Shown piece by piece: positions 42,751 to 51,291 of a stretch of DNA of 64,000 nucleotides (positions within the stretch are counted from its first letter, which is position 1; every line of letters begins with the position of its first letter). Location of the stretch: NCBI GenBank assembly GCA_963730405.1, contig CAVSRW010000009.1:1-64000 (forward strand), given 5' to 3'. This stretch comes from Gaiellasilicea sp963730405 (GTDB lineage Bacteria > Actinomycetota > Thermoleophilia > Gaiellales > Gaiellaceae). The notes under the pieces were generated by a model. It was not told the origin of the DNA, made no database searches, and was given only the letters and a program-made list of their open reading frames with translations. Both the position numbers and the translations under genes were made by a program.

Positions 42751-44497
42751 TGGACTCGTCTCCGAACAGCGCGGTGAAGAGTCCGCCTGCAGCGAGGAGT
42801 GTTGCCGGCCGGCCCTGCTCGACGATCCGCCCCTCGTCGAGGACGACCGCACGGTCGGCGACGCCGATCGTCGAGAGCCGCTGCGTGGCGACGAGGACGG
42901 TGCGGCCGGCCACGGCCGGCCGCAGGTTCTCGACGAGGAGCCGCTCCGTCTCCGTGTCCACTGCCGACATCGGGTCGTCGAGCACGAGCACGCGCGCTCC
43001 GGCGAGCAGGGCGCGCGCGAGGGCGACCCGCTGGCGCTGGCCGCCGGAGAGGTTGACGCCCCGCTCGCCGATCAGCGTCTCGTAGCCCTCGGGCAGGTCG
43101 TCGACGAACGCCGAGACGCCGGCGGCGTCGCATGCGGCCAGCACCTCGGCCCAGTCCGCGTCGGGCCGCGCCGAGAGCAGGTTCTCGCGCAGAAGCACGG
43201 AGAAGAGGACGGGTTTCTGCGTCACGAGCGCGACGGCCGCGCGCAGCTCCCGGACGGGCACGTCGCGGGTGTCGACGCCGCCCACGAGGACGCGGCCGCT
43301 CGTCGGGTCGTAGAAGCGCGGCAGCAGGTTGAGCAGCGTCGTCTTGCCGGCGCCGGTCGGCCCGCAGACCGCCACGATCTCTCCGGGCTCGACCTCGAGG
43401 TCGACGCCCTGGAGGATCTCGGCTTCCGTCCCGTACGCGAATCGAACGCCCTCGAAGGCGACCCGGAGCGGCCCCTCCGGCAGCGGCACCGGCTCGCCCG
43501 GCTCCGCCAAGGGCTCGATCCCGTCGAGCCAGGCGAAGCTGCGGCCCGCCGACGCGACCGCCCGCTGGCCGAGGTTGATGATCCAGCCCAGCGCTTCGAG
43601 CGGCCAGACGAGCAGCAGCAGCAGCGAGATGAAGAGCATGAACTCGCCGATCGTCAGGTCGCCCGCGATCACCTCCCGGCCGCCGAACAGGAGCACGGCG
43701 GCGATGCCGAGCGAGGGCAGGAAGAGCAGGCCCGGGAGGTAGTAGGCCTCCACCGACGCCGCCCGCATCGTCTCGTGCCGCACCGCCTCGGCGCGGCCGA
43801 GGAAGCGCGTCCGCACGTCGTCCTCGCGGCCGAATGCCTGCACCATCTCGATCCCGACGACCGCCTCGTCCGTGGCCTCGGCGAGATTGCCCTTCCGTGC
43901 CTGCACGAGCCGCGAGATCGGGAAGAGCTTGTGGGCGAAGAAGAACGTGAGGACGGCGATCGGCGGCATCGCGAGCGCGGCGAAGAGCGCCAGCCGCGCG
44001 TTCACCGAGACGAGGACGATCGCCGCTCCGGTGATCATCATCGCGCTCTGGATCCCCTGCACGACGCCCCAGCCGATGAAGTAGCGGACGGGGTAGATGT
44101 CGTTCGTGGCGCGCGAGATCACCTCGCCGGTCGCATGGCGGTCGAAGAAGGCGCGCGGGTAGGTGAGGTAGGCGTGGTAGAGCATCCCGCGCAGGCGTGC
44201 CTCGACGGCGATCCCGATTCGCGCGGTCGCGAACCGGCGCGTGAAGTTGACGCCGCAGCGCAGGACTGCGAGCACGACCATCAACCCGAGGTAGGGGAGG
44301 AGCTTCTCGTCGTCGGGACCGACGATCGACTCGTCGATCACGCGCTGGATCAGGATCGGGATCGTCATCGAGAGCGCGGTGAAGCCGAGCGCGCAGACGA
44401 GGCCGAGCGCGACCAGGCGCCGCTGCTCCCACCAGAGTGGGTAGAGCCGGCGCAGGGTCGGCCAGAGGCCGAGATCGGGAGGATCGACGTGGTTCAT
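42740..44497 (-). CDS. ABC exporter half-transporter, degenerate-site subunit
   Basis: The 585-residue subunit has a TM domain (six helices) and NBD with Walker A CGPTGAGKT, a canonical LSGGQRQ signature, but a Walker B with Asp in place of the catalytic Glu (VLVLDDPMSAVD) and a switch Gln instead of His (VATQRLSTI). This pattern is typical of the degenerate subunit in heterodimeric exporters such as TM287/288 and BmrCD. With the 41002-42750 partner it forms one complete and one incomplete site. Substrate unknown; likely lipids or drugs. ATG 44497. Confidence 0.92.
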   Translation of the reverse strand: MNHVDPPDLGLWPTLRRLYPLWWEQRRLVALGLVCALGFTALSMTIPILIQRVIDESIVGPDDEKLLPYLGLMVVLAVLRCGVNFTRRFATARIGIAVEARLRGMLYHAYLTYPRAFFDRHATGEVISRATNDIYPVRYFIGWGVVQGIQSAMMITGAAIVLVSVNARLALFAALAMPPIAVLTFFFAHKLFPISRLVQARKGNLAEATDEAVVGIEMVQAFGREDDVRTRFLGRAEAVRHETMRAASVEAYYLPGLLFLPSLGIAAVLLFGGREVIAGDLTIGEFMLFISLLLLLVWPLEALGWIINLGQRAVASAGRSFAWLDGIEPLAEPGEPVPLPEGPLRVAFEGVRFAYGTEAEILQGVDLEVEPGEIVAVCGPTGAGKTTLLNLLPRFYDPTSGRVLVGGVDTRDVPVRELRAAVALVTQKPVLFSVLLRENLLSARPDADWAEVLAACDAAGVSAFVDDLPEGYETLIGERGVNLSGGQRQRVALARALLAGARVLVLDDPMSAVDTETERLLVENLRPAVAGRTVLVATQRLSTIGVADRAVVLDEGRIVEQGRPATLLAAGGLFTALFGDESIAA

Positions 44498-44532
44498 CAG
44501 CTGCCACCGACGCTATCAGCCGTGCGCAGAAC

Positions 44533-44587
44533 GACATCATGAGAGATGTCATTGCGACTTGACACGACATCACAATGATGTCATAGT
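44533..44587 (+). promoter_or_regulatory. Promoter and twin palindromic operators of the RHH operon
   Basis: TTGACA (44559-44564) and CATAGT (44582-44587) are 17 bp apart and the ATG follows 6 nt after. GACATCA-CAA-TGATGTC (44566-44582) fills the spacer. GACATC-ATGAGA-GATGTC (44533-44550) sits upstream of the -35. The gap also contains the likely promoter of the divergent ABC exporter operon. Confidence 0.7.
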
Positions 44588-44593
44588 GCCGCC

Positions 44594-45046
44594 ATGCAGA
44601 TGGCACCGTATGTCCAGGCGCTTCAGGAGGACCTCGCGAACGCCGCCGGCCTGGCCGGCGACGAGGCCGCTCAGGAAGCCGGTCGACGGCTGGCGCAGGC
44701 GCTCGAGGCGTCGCTCCAGCTGCGGTTGCTCGACCTGCTCAGCGAGGTCGCGCTGTCGCTCAACTCGCAGGTGCCGGGGCGCGTCGAGGTCCGCCTCGCC
44801 GGCCGTGAGCCCGAGCTCGTCTACGTCGAGGAGGAGGAGGCCGAGCCGGCCGCCGCCCCCGCCGACGACGCGCTCACCGCCCGGATCACGCTCCGCATCT
44901 CCGACTCGCTCAAGGCGCAGGTCGAGTTGGCCGCCGCCCGCGAGAGCCTCTCCGTCAACTCGTGGATCGTGCGCGCCCTTGCGCGCGGCCTCGAGACCCG
45001 TTCCGTCCGCGCCGGCCGGAGACTCACCGGCTACGCGGAGAGCTGA
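44594..45046 (+). CDS. Ribbon-helix-helix DNA-binding protein (HicB/Arc-like)
   Basis: The 150-residue product has a helical N-terminal region (residues 1-55, leucine-rich: ASLQLRLLDLLSEVALSLN), a predicted beta part, an acidic linker (YVEEEEAEPAAAP) and a C-terminal RHH: ARITLRISDSLKAQVELAAARESLSVNSWIVRALARGL. It starts the RHH-small protein-DUF4097 operon with a leaderless promoter. The twin palindromes in its promoter make autoregulation likely. It resembles HicB-type antitoxins but no toxin is next to it. Confidence 0.75.
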   Translation: MQMAPYVQALQEDLANAAGLAGDEAAQEAGRRLAQALEASLQLRLLDLLSEVALSLNSQVPGRVEVRLAGREPELVYVEEEEAEPAAAPADDALTARITLRISDSLKAQVELAAARESLSVNSWIVRALARGLETRSVRAGRRLTGYAES

Positions 45047-45057
45047 AAGGAGCTCGC

Positions 45058-45192
45058 ATGTCCCGCCTTCACCCGATCCCGTACGGCGCAGGCGTCCTGC
45101 TCGTCCCCGACTACTGCGCGCCGCACCTCGCCTCCCACGAGGAGCGGATCGTGAGGCCCACCCGCCCGCGGCGGAGGAAGCGCGATGCGTAG
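45058..45192 (+). CDS. Small basic protein (44 aa)
   Basis: The product (MSRLHPIPYGAGVLLVPDY..., ending RIVRPTRPRRRKRDA) has a short hydrophobic core and a strongly basic end. An AAAGGAG site is 7 nt before the ATG, and the stop overlaps the DUF4097 start by 8 nt, so it is translated within the operon. One Cys (DYCAPHL). No family recognised. Confidence 0.6.
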   Translation: MSRLHPIPYGAGVLLVPDYCAPHLASHEERIVRPTRPRRRKRDA

Positions 45193-46006
45193 GTTCCCCA
45201 CCGAGCGCGCCCGGCTGAAGGTGCGCAACCCCTCCGGCGACGTCCAGATCGAGACGGCCGACGTCGCCGAGACGACTGTCGAGCTGGTGCCGTTGAACGA
45301 CTCCGAGGCGACCCGCCAGGCGATCGAGAGGGCCAACGTGTCCGCCCGCGGCGACGACGTGTTCGTCGTGCTGGAGGGCGGACGCGGCTGGACGATCTCG
45401 ATCGGCAGCTGGGCAGCCGGCTCGGCGAAGGTCAGCATCCACATCACGTGCCCGAACGGCTCCGACCTCGAATGCGACACCGCCTCGGCGGACGTGCGCG
45501 CGACCGGCACGCTCGGCGACGCCCGGATCCGGTCTGCGTCCGGCGACCTACGCGTCGATCGCGTCGAGGGCGTGCTCGAGGCCAAGACGGCCAGCGGTGA
45601 CATCCAGGTCGAGCACGTCCAGGGCCGGGCGTCCGTCAACACCGTCTCCGGCGACCTTCTCGTCCGCTCCGCGATGAGCGGCATCAACCTCAACTCGGTC
45701 TCCGGCGACGCCGTTCTCGGCGAGATCTACGGTGACGTCACCGCCGGCACGGTCTCCGGCGACCTGATGCTGCGGGCGGCGGGTCCCGGAGACGTCGGGC
45801 TGAAGGCGGTCTCCGGCGACGTCGTCGTCGCGATGCGCCGCGGACTCCGCGTCCGGCTCGACGTCAACTCCGTCAGCGGCTCGGTCGGCTCGGAGCTCGA
45901 CGTCAGCGACGCGCCCATGAGCTCGGACGGCCCCGAGGCGACGTTGCGCGTGCGCACGGTCAGCGGCGATGTCCGGATCACGCGCGCCGCGGTAGCAGTC
46001 GCGTAG
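45185..46006 (+). CDS. DUF4097 beta-repeat protein
   Basis: The 273-residue protein consists of repeated strands with the ending S(A)SGD: SASGDLRVDRVEG, TASGDIQVEHVQG, TVSGDLLVRSAMSG, SVSGDAVLGEI, TVSGDLMLRA, AVSGDVVVAM. That is the DUF4097 pattern, expected to form a beta-helix or solenoid. No signal peptide. It follows the RHH regulator and 44-aa protein. In other actinobacteria DUF4097 proteins sit next to HicB-like genes, but the function is unproven. Confidence 0.87.
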   Translation: MRRFPTERARLKVRNPSGDVQIETADVAETTVELVPLNDSEATRQAIERANVSARGDDVFVVLEGGRGWTISIGSWAAGSAKVSIHITCPNGSDLECDTASADVRATGTLGDARIRSASGDLRVDRVEGVLEAKTASGDIQVEHVQGRASVNTVSGDLLVRSAMSGINLNSVSGDAVLGEIYGDVTAGTVSGDLMLRAAGPGDVGLKAVSGDVVVAMRRGLRVRLDVNSVSGSVGSELDVSDAPMSSDGPEATLRVRTVSGDVRITRAAVAVA

Positions 46007-46043
46007 CCGTGCGGAGATCAGACGTTCGGCCGTCGAAGCTCGA

Positions 46044-46466
46044 TCAGTCCTCCCCGATCGCCTCGGCGAGCAGCGCGCCCGCGTAGCTCCGCCAGGCGAG
46101 GTCAGGCTGCGCTCGCAGCCGCGCCAGCCCGTCGCTCACCGCCGCCAACCCTCCCGAGTCGGCGGTGAGCCGGGCGAGCGCGTCCTCGAAGCGGTCGCGC
46201 GCGGCGGGGTCGTCGAGGTCGTCCGCGATCGCGTTGACTGCGCGCCCGTCGAGATCGAGCTCGCGGCGAGGGTCGCCGCCCGCGGCGAGCAGCAGCTCGG
46301 CCCGGCGGACGGCCGCCTTCAACTCGTCGGGGTCGTGCTCGAGCTCCTGCCCCGCGAGCCAGGCGAGGCCGAGGAGCAGGCTGCCCCTCGGCCCCGCCTC
46401 GAGCAACTCGAGCAGCTCGCGCGCGCTGGACCCTCCCGTTACGGGATGTACGCCAGGTCCTCCCAC
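46044..46466 (-). CDS. Hypothetical helical protein (140 aa)
   Basis: The product is mostly helical and Ala/Leu/Asp/Glu-rich (ARELLELLEAGPRGSLLLGL, DLDDPAARDRFEDALARL). No motif is recognised. GTG at 46466 overlaps the end of the esterase gene by 28 nt; no later ATG, GTG or TTG suits the frame. It could be an accessory of the esterase or the ABC-F region. The stretch 46007-46043 holds nothing visible. Confidence 0.6.
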   Translation of the reverse strand: MGGPGVHPVTGGSSARELLELLEAGPRGSLLLGLAWLAGQELEHDPDELKAAVRRAELLLAAGGDPRRELDLDGRAVNAIADDLDDPAARDRFEDALARLTADSGGLAAVSDGLARLRAQPDLAWRSYAGALLAEAIGED

Positions 46467-48505
46467 GGCGGCCCGCTCAGAGGCGTCTCGAACAGCGGCC
46501 CGGCGCCGTCCGGATCGATCACGGTCGCACCGCCGGAGGCGAAGAACTGCGCGATCTGGTCCTGGCCTGCGACGGCCACCGCCGCCGCACCGGGCGGGGC
46601 GAGGCCGGGGAGCCGCGTCAGGAACGTGTGCGGGTTCTTCGGGAAGGTCGGGTCGGCCGCGAAGGCGAGGTCGTTCCGGAACGCCGTCGTCCGGTCCTGG
46701 AGCGAGCCCGCGCGGATGATCGCCGACGTCGTCGGGTTCGGGACGGTCTGGTCACCGCGCGCGTACTGGAGGATGATCGTCTTCGCGGGCACCCCCGCCA
46801 GCGGCCGCGAGCGCAGGTGCACCGCGTACGCCGCCGGATTACCCGACTCCGTCGCCCACTCCGACCATTCGATCTGCCGCTGGATCGCGCTTGCACCTTG
46901 CACGACGTCGATCACCGGCGGCAGGTTGCGGAGCGGGATGTTCTCGTCGAACGCGAACCCCGGGAGGTTGATCAGCGGCGGCGTCCGGCTGAGCAGGCTC
47001 AGCGTCACGAGACCGCGGAAGGCGGGGCTGAGCCGTGCGATCTCGATGATCGCGCCGCCCGGGACGTTCGGCACGCCGAGCCTGACGTTCGGCTCGACGG
47101 CGAGGAACTTCGTGCCGTAGATGCCGCCGAACGACTGGCCGAAGTACGAGATCCGCGCCGGGTCGAGGTCGCGGGCTCCGTCGCCGTCGACGTCCATCCC
47201 GACCTCGATCTCGCGAACCAGTTGCATCAGGTCGATCACCGTCTGCCGGAGGCCGTCGCGGTTCGAGATCAGTGTGTACGGGGCGGCGGCGTTCACGCCC
47301 TCGGTCGAGTCGATGGTCGTGTTGCCGTCCTGGTCGATCCCTCGACCACCGGCGGGCAGGACGACCGGCGTCCCGGCGGTGCGGTTGACGATCAGCGTCC
47401 CGAGCCCTCCGCCGCCGTGGCCGACGACGTTGATCGCGATCGTCGCGATGCCGCGCCGCGCCAGTGACGACGCGACGATGAACGGGCTCGAGTTCTTGTT
47501 GTCGCCGAACCCGTGGCCGAAGATCGCCACCGGCCAGCCGCCCGCGGGCGCCGTCCCGGTGGGAAGGAACAGGTTGAAGTAGAGCCGGTTCGTCCCCTGG
47601 ATCGGTGGAGCCGTCGATCCCGACGGCGGGATCACCTTCGATGCCGTCTCGTAGTCCGGCGAGTCGTAGGAGCCGAACGCGACCGTACTGACGCTCCCGG
47701 GATAGAGCGACAGGAACGGCGTCCCCGTCGGGGAGACCTGGAACGCCGGCGCAGTGGTGATCTGCCGTGAGAAGAGGATCGAGCTGATGCTCGCGAGCGG
47801 GAACACCGTGCGCACGCCGCCGGCTCCGAGCACGAAGTCGGCCGTCGCCGGCGCCGAGGCCTTGATCTGGGCCCGCACCTGCTCGAGCAGCGGCGTCACG
47901 CTCTGGGTCGTGAAGGCCGTCGCGACTGCGACGTCCGCGAGCCGCAGCTTGTCGGGCAGGCCGCGCACGAGCTCGGACATGTTGTGGTGGAGATCGCTCC
48001 GGAACGGTGCCGACTCGATCGGCTCGCCGCTCGCGTCGCGGACGCGGTTCGTGACGACGAGGATGTACGCCGTCTGCTGCCGCAGCAGCTGGTCGGACTC
48101 GACGTGAAGTGTGTTCGCGGCCGGCTGCCAGACGATCTGGTTGACGCCGGTGATGGCGTGGTCGGGGATGCGGATCAGGAAGACGGACGAGCTCGAGACG
48201 CTGGCCGGGTCGATCGAGCCCGTGAAGGGGATCGAGATCCGCGGCTGGAGGTTGAAGCCGTCGAGCGTGTTGAGCACGTCGATGTCCGCGCAGTCGGACG
48301 GGCGCGCCGTGCAGTCGGGCTTCGGCAGGTCGACGCGCAGGCCGGTCGGCTGCGACCAGTCGACCGCCGTCCAGCGATCGCTCGGGAACGGGCTCCCTTC
48401 AGGCGTGGACAGGTCGTAGCTCGGCTGCACGCCCGCATTGGCGAGCGAGGGCAGCGTGAGCGAGAACAACAACACGAGGAAGAGCACACGGCGCGGCGAC
48501 AGCAT
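46439..48505 (-). CDS. Exported alpha/beta-hydrolase (esterase/lipase-like) with N-terminal Ig-like part
   Basis: The 688-residue protein has a signal peptide (RRVLFLVLLFSLTLPSLANA, near residues 5-24). An Ig-like part (RISIPFTGSIDPASVSSSSV) precedes a hydrolase domain with AIFGHGFGDNK (oxyanion), the nucleophile elbow GQSFGG, RGDQTVPN (acid Asp) and NPHTFL (His). The N-terminal part resembles bacterial Ig-like Big_5 domains. It may hydrolyse extracellular lipids or polymers. ATG 48505 follows a GAGGGGG site; the ATG-like frame upstream is not needed. Confidence 0.8.
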   Translation of the reverse strand: MLSPRRVLFLVLLFSLTLPSLANAGVQPSYDLSTPEGSPFPSDRWTAVDWSQPTGLRVDLPKPDCTARPSDCADIDVLNTLDGFNLQPRISIPFTGSIDPASVSSSSVFLIRIPDHAITGVNQIVWQPAANTLHVESDQLLRQQTAYILVVTNRVRDASGEPIESAPFRSDLHHNMSELVRGLPDKLRLADVAVATAFTTQSVTPLLEQVRAQIKASAPATADFVLGAGGVRTVFPLASISSILFSRQITTAPAFQVSPTGTPFLSLYPGSVSTVAFGSYDSPDYETASKVIPPSGSTAPPIQGTNRLYFNLFLPTGTAPAGGWPVAIFGHGFGDNKNSSPFIVASSLARRGIATIAINVVGHGGGGLGTLIVNRTAGTPVVLPAGGRGIDQDGNTTIDSTEGVNAAAPYTLISNRDGLRQTVIDLMQLVREIEVGMDVDGDGARDLDPARISYFGQSFGGIYGTKFLAVEPNVRLGVPNVPGGAIIEIARLSPAFRGLVTLSLLSRTPPLINLPGFAFDENIPLRNLPPVIDVVQGASAIQRQIEWSEWATESGNPAAYAVHLRSRPLAGVPAKTIILQYARGDQTVPNPTTSAIIRAGSLQDRTTAFRNDLAFAADPTFPKNPHTFLTRLPGLAPPGAAAVAVAGQDQIAQFFASGGATVIDPDGAGPLFETPLSGPPWEDLAYIP

Positions 48506-48554
48506 GGGATGAACCCCCTCTGGTCGAAGATGCGCGGCGGCGACGCTAGCAGGC

Positions 48555-50198
48555 TCAGCCGACAGGCGCGGCGCTGCGCGAGCGCTCGTACCAGTCCGAC
48601 CAGCTGCCCTCGTACGAGCGGGCCTCACCGCCGCCGACCTCGACGATCCGGTCGACGATCCGGTCGAGGAAGTAGCGGTCGTGCGAGATCACGCAGACCG
48701 TGCCTTGGAACTCCTCCAGCGCGGCCTCGAGCGCCTCGACCGAGTCGATGTCGAGGTGGTTCGTCGGCTCGTCGAGGACGAGCAGATTCGGTTGCTGGAG
48801 CATCAGCAGCAGCAGCTGCAGCCGCGTGCGCTCGCCGCCCGAGAGGAGCTTGTTCGCGCGGCGCACTTGCTCGTAGGGGAAGAGGAACTTCATCAGCAGC
48901 GCGACGGCCTCGCCCTCGGCGCAGCGGTGGGCGAGCCGGACCGTCTCGAGCGGGCTCGACTCGGGATCGAGCGTCTCCTGGTCCTGCGCCAGGTAGCCGA
49001 TCCCGATCGAGGGGCCGACCCAGACCTCGCCCTCGGTCGGCTCGAGCTCGCCGACGACGGTCTTCAGGAGCACGCTCTTCCCGGCGCCGTTCGCGCCGAC
49101 GAAGCCGACCCGCTCGCCGTGGACGACGGTCAGGTCGACGCCGGCGAGGACGACGTCGTCGCCGAACTCGACCCCGACCCGGCGGAGCTCGAAGACGCGC
49201 TGGCCGCCGCGCTGGTGCGGGTGCAACCGCAGCGCGATCCTGCGGCGCTCGAGCACCGGGCGCTCGATCTTCTCCATCCGGTCGATCTGGCGCTGCTTGT
49301 TGCGCGCCTGCTTGATGTGGCGCTCGTCGACGACCCGGTGTGCCCAGTCCTTGAAGCGGCGGATCGCCGCCTCGAGCCGCTCGATCTCCTTCTGCTGCGT
49401 CACGAACTGCTGCTTCTGCCGCTGCAGCTCGAGCTCGCGTGCGAGCGTGTAGGCGGAGTAGTTCCCGGGCCACATCCGGATCCGGCCACGATCGAGCTCG
49501 GCGATCTGGCTGACGGTTTCGTCCAGCAGGTAGCGGTCGTGCGACACCGCGACCGCGGCGCCGTCGAACGTGGCGAGCAGCCGTTCGAGCAGCGAGCGCC
49601 CGACGGCGTCGAGGTGCGCCTCCGGCTCGTCGAGGAGCAGGACGTCCGGATCCTGGGCCAGGCACGCCGCGAGCGCGATCAGCTTCCGCTGGCCGCCGGA
49701 GAGCGCGCTCGTCGGCAGCGTCAGGTCGTCCTCGACGATGCCGAGGTCGAGCAGCATCGCGCGGGCGCGGCCGTCGATGCTCGGCCCGCCTGCGGCCTCC
49801 CAGCGCTCGACGAGCTCCTCCTGGCGGCGGAGCACGCGCGCCATCCGGTCGAGGTCGGCGGCGAGCTCCGGCGCGGCGAGCTGCTCTGCGACCCGGTGGA
49901 GGTCGCGGTCGAGCTCGTCGAGGTCGGGGCGGGCCGCCCGCACCGTCTCGAGGGCGTTCCGCTCGTCGCCGAGCGGATGCTGAGGAAGGAACGAGACGAC
50001 GATGCCGCGCCGCCGGACGGACGTGCCGGCATCGGGCTCCTCCAGCCCGGCGATCAGCTTCAGCATCGTCGACTTGCCGGAGCCGTTCGCGCCCACGACG
50101 CCCACGCGGGCGCCCGGCTCGATCGCGAAGTCGAGCCCGTCGAGCACGGTTCGGCTGCCGAACGACTTGCGGACGGCGTTGAGGCTGACGAGGGCCAT
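48555..50198 (-). CDS. ABC-F family ATPase (translation factor type)
   Basis: The 547-residue protein has two NBDs with no membrane domain: Walker A GANGSGKST and GANGAGKSV, signatures LSGGQRK and LSGGERT, Walker B LLLDEPEAHLD and LVLDEPTNHLD, and both switch His in AVSHDRYLLD and CVISHDRYFLD. A 75-residue charged linker (about residues 235-310) joins the NBDs. ABC-F proteins bind ribosomes, some giving antibiotic resistance or translation regulation. It cannot be assigned to a subgroup. Confidence 0.93.
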   Translation of the reverse strand: MALVSLNAVRKSFGSRTVLDGLDFAIEPGARVGVVGANGSGKSTMLKLIAGLEEPDAGTSVRRRGIVVSFLPQHPLGDERNALETVRAARPDLDELDRDLHRVAEQLAAPELAADLDRMARVLRRQEELVERWEAAGGPSIDGRARAMLLDLGIVEDDLTLPTSALSGGQRKLIALAACLAQDPDVLLLDEPEAHLDAVGRSLLERLLATFDGAAVAVSHDRYLLDETVSQIAELDRGRIRMWPGNYSAYTLARELELQRQKQQFVTQQKEIERLEAAIRRFKDWAHRVVDERHIKQARNKQRQIDRMEKIERPVLERRRIALRLHPHQRGGQRVFELRRVGVEFGDDVVLAGVDLTVVHGERVGFVGANGAGKSVLLKTVVGELEPTEGEVWVGPSIGIGYLAQDQETLDPESSPLETVRLAHRCAEGEAVALLMKFLFPYEQVRRANKLLSGGERTRLQLLLLMLQQPNLLVLDEPTNHLDIDSVEALEAALEEFQGTVCVISHDRYFLDRIVDRIVEVGGGEARSYEGSWSDWYERSRSAAPVG

Positions 50199-50203
50199 GG
50201 CCG

Positions 50204-50554
50204 CTAGCTGGAGGCGCGGACGACCGAGAGCACGTAGTCGTCGCGGCCCTGGCGGAGCGCGTCGGCGAGCCGCGCGCCTCCCGAGATCCCGGTGCGGGCG
50301 GAGAGCACTTCGTACAGCCGCTCGTCGCTCATCCCGGCGCCGCGGGCGGACTGCACGAGCCGCGCGATCACGGGCCGTGGCCGGCCGTCCGGCGCGAACT
50401 GCCAGCCGGGATAGAGGTAGTCATGCCCGCCGGGGCGGCGGACCCCGAGCAGCTCGCCGGCGCGGCGCATCGCGTCGAGGCGCTGCGTCCCGACGCCGAG
50501 CCGGGTCGAGAGCCAGGAGCCGGAGAGCGACTCGTCGGCCAGCGTCACGTCCAC
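50204..50554 (-). CDS. Hypothetical protein with HTH-like N-terminus (116 aa)
   Basis: The product includes LSTRLGVGTQRLDAMRRAGELLGV, which resembles a helix-turn-helix, then RPGGHDYLYPGWQF, PVIARLVQSARGAGMSDERLYEVLSART and ARLADALRQGRDDYVLSVV. The C-terminal part resembles regulators with a DUF2384-like helical end, but I am not certain. GTG 50554 follows a -10-like CATGAT at 6 nt. Its 3' end lies 5 nt from the ABC-F start, so it may be co-transcribed. Confidence 0.65.
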   Translation of the reverse strand: MDVTLADESLSGSWLSTRLGVGTQRLDAMRRAGELLGVRRPGGHDYLYPGWQFAPDGRPRPVIARLVQSARGAGMSDERLYEVLSARTGISGGARLADALRQGRDDYVLSVVRASS

Positions 50555-50561
50555 GGCCTCA

Positions 50562-50690
50562 TCATGCCGTGGCGATACGGGCGCGTCGACCCGTGAGCGC
50601 CCAGCGGGCGCCCTCGACTGCCCAGCCGCCGATCGCGAGCACGAGCAGGAGGAGGGCGAGCAGGAGGAAGCTCAGGCGTCTGCGTCTCAT
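50562..50690 (-). CDS. Small single-pass membrane protein (42 aa)
   Basis: The product reads MRRRRLSFLLLALLLLVLAI, then GGWAVEGARWALTGRRARIA: a basic N-terminus, a strongly hydrophobic helix and a basic C-terminus. It lies just upstream of the HTH-like gene on the same strand. It is too short to be certain; the clean helix and the lack of other coding sense support it. Confidence 0.5.
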   Translation of the reverse strand: MRRRRLSFLLLALLLLVLAIGGWAVEGARWALTGRRARIATA

Positions 50691-50778
50691 GAAGCGAGAG
50701 TACGGCGCGCGGCGGCTGGGGACATCCGCCGCGACGACGATTCGGCGTCATCCTTCAGGCGGATCTCTGCAGCCCGTC

Positions 50779-50784
50779 TATGCT
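50779..50784 (+). promoter_or_regulatory. -10 element of a leaderless promoter (tatA)
   Basis: TATGCT ends 7 nt before the GTG at 50792. Confidence 0.5.
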
Positions 50785-50791
50785 GAGCCGC

Positions 50792-51007
50792 GTGCCCGGC
50801 CACTGGGAGTTGATCCTGCTCGCGCTCGTCCTGCTCCTGCTCTTCGGCGCCAAGCAGCTGCCGCAGATCGGGCGCAACCTCGGCCGCGGCGTCAAGGAGC
50901 TGAAGGACACGGTCGGCGACGTCGACCCGCGCGCGGACGTGCGCAAGGCGCTCGAGGCGCCCGAGGACGAAGCGCGCTCCGGCAGCACGGCTCCCCGCGA
51001 CGACTAG
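50792..51007 (+). CDS. tatA: TatA/TatB-type twin-arginine translocase subunit
   Basis: The 71-residue product has the classic layout: a short N-terminus, a membrane helix (WELILLALVLLLLFGAKQLP), then the amphipathic helix IGRNLGRGVKELKDTVG with the conserved FGxxxLP/G hinge as FGAKQLPQIGRNLG, and a disordered acidic tail. TatA forms the export pore for folded proteins. I prefer GTG 50792 (MPGHWELIL) over the ATG at 50780 because of the promoter spacing. The TAG stop shares CTAG with the convergent small gene. Confidence 0.9.
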   Translation: MPGHWELILLALVLLLLFGAKQLPQIGRNLGRGVKELKDTVGDVDPRADVRKALEAPEDEARSGSTAPRDD

Positions 51008-51180
51008 TCGTCGCGCCCGGCGCGGAGCCTCTCGGTCAGCTCGTCCATCTCCGTGCGGAGATCCTCGAGCTCGCCGATCGTCAGGTCCTGGCGCTGGCTC
51101 TCGAAGATGGAGATCAGCTCCGCCAGCCGGGCGCGGGTGGTCCCGACGTTCTGCAGGCGGTATTTCTCGAAGAACTCCAT
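51004..51180 (-). CDS. Small coiled-coil protein (58 aa)
   Basis: The product begins MEFFEKYRLQNVGTTRARLA, then SIFESQRQDLTIGELEDL and EMDELTERLRAGRDD: charged and helical with a heptad-like spacing. It is convergent with tatA and shares the CTAG stop tetranucleotide. ATG 51180 is the only good start. The clear helical pattern and the overlap support it. Function unknown. The gap to 51291 holds nothing else visible. Confidence 0.6.
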   Translation of the reverse strand: MEFFEKYRLQNVGTTRARLAELISIFESQRQDLTIGELEDLRTEMDELTERLRAGRDD

Positions 51181-51291
51181 CCGCGGAGGTCGTACGGAGG
51201 CCGCTTTCGGCCAGGCGTGATCCCGTTTCTACGGCATACAACGCAGAACCGTGCAGAGGAGATACGGCGGGCCACGGCGACCCGCTCCGAA

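Noticed and set aside
44594..45192. A HicA/HicB toxin-antitoxin pair.
   Set aside because: The 44-aa neighbour has no HicA fold (no dsRBD-like GSH motif), so only the regulator part resembles HicB.
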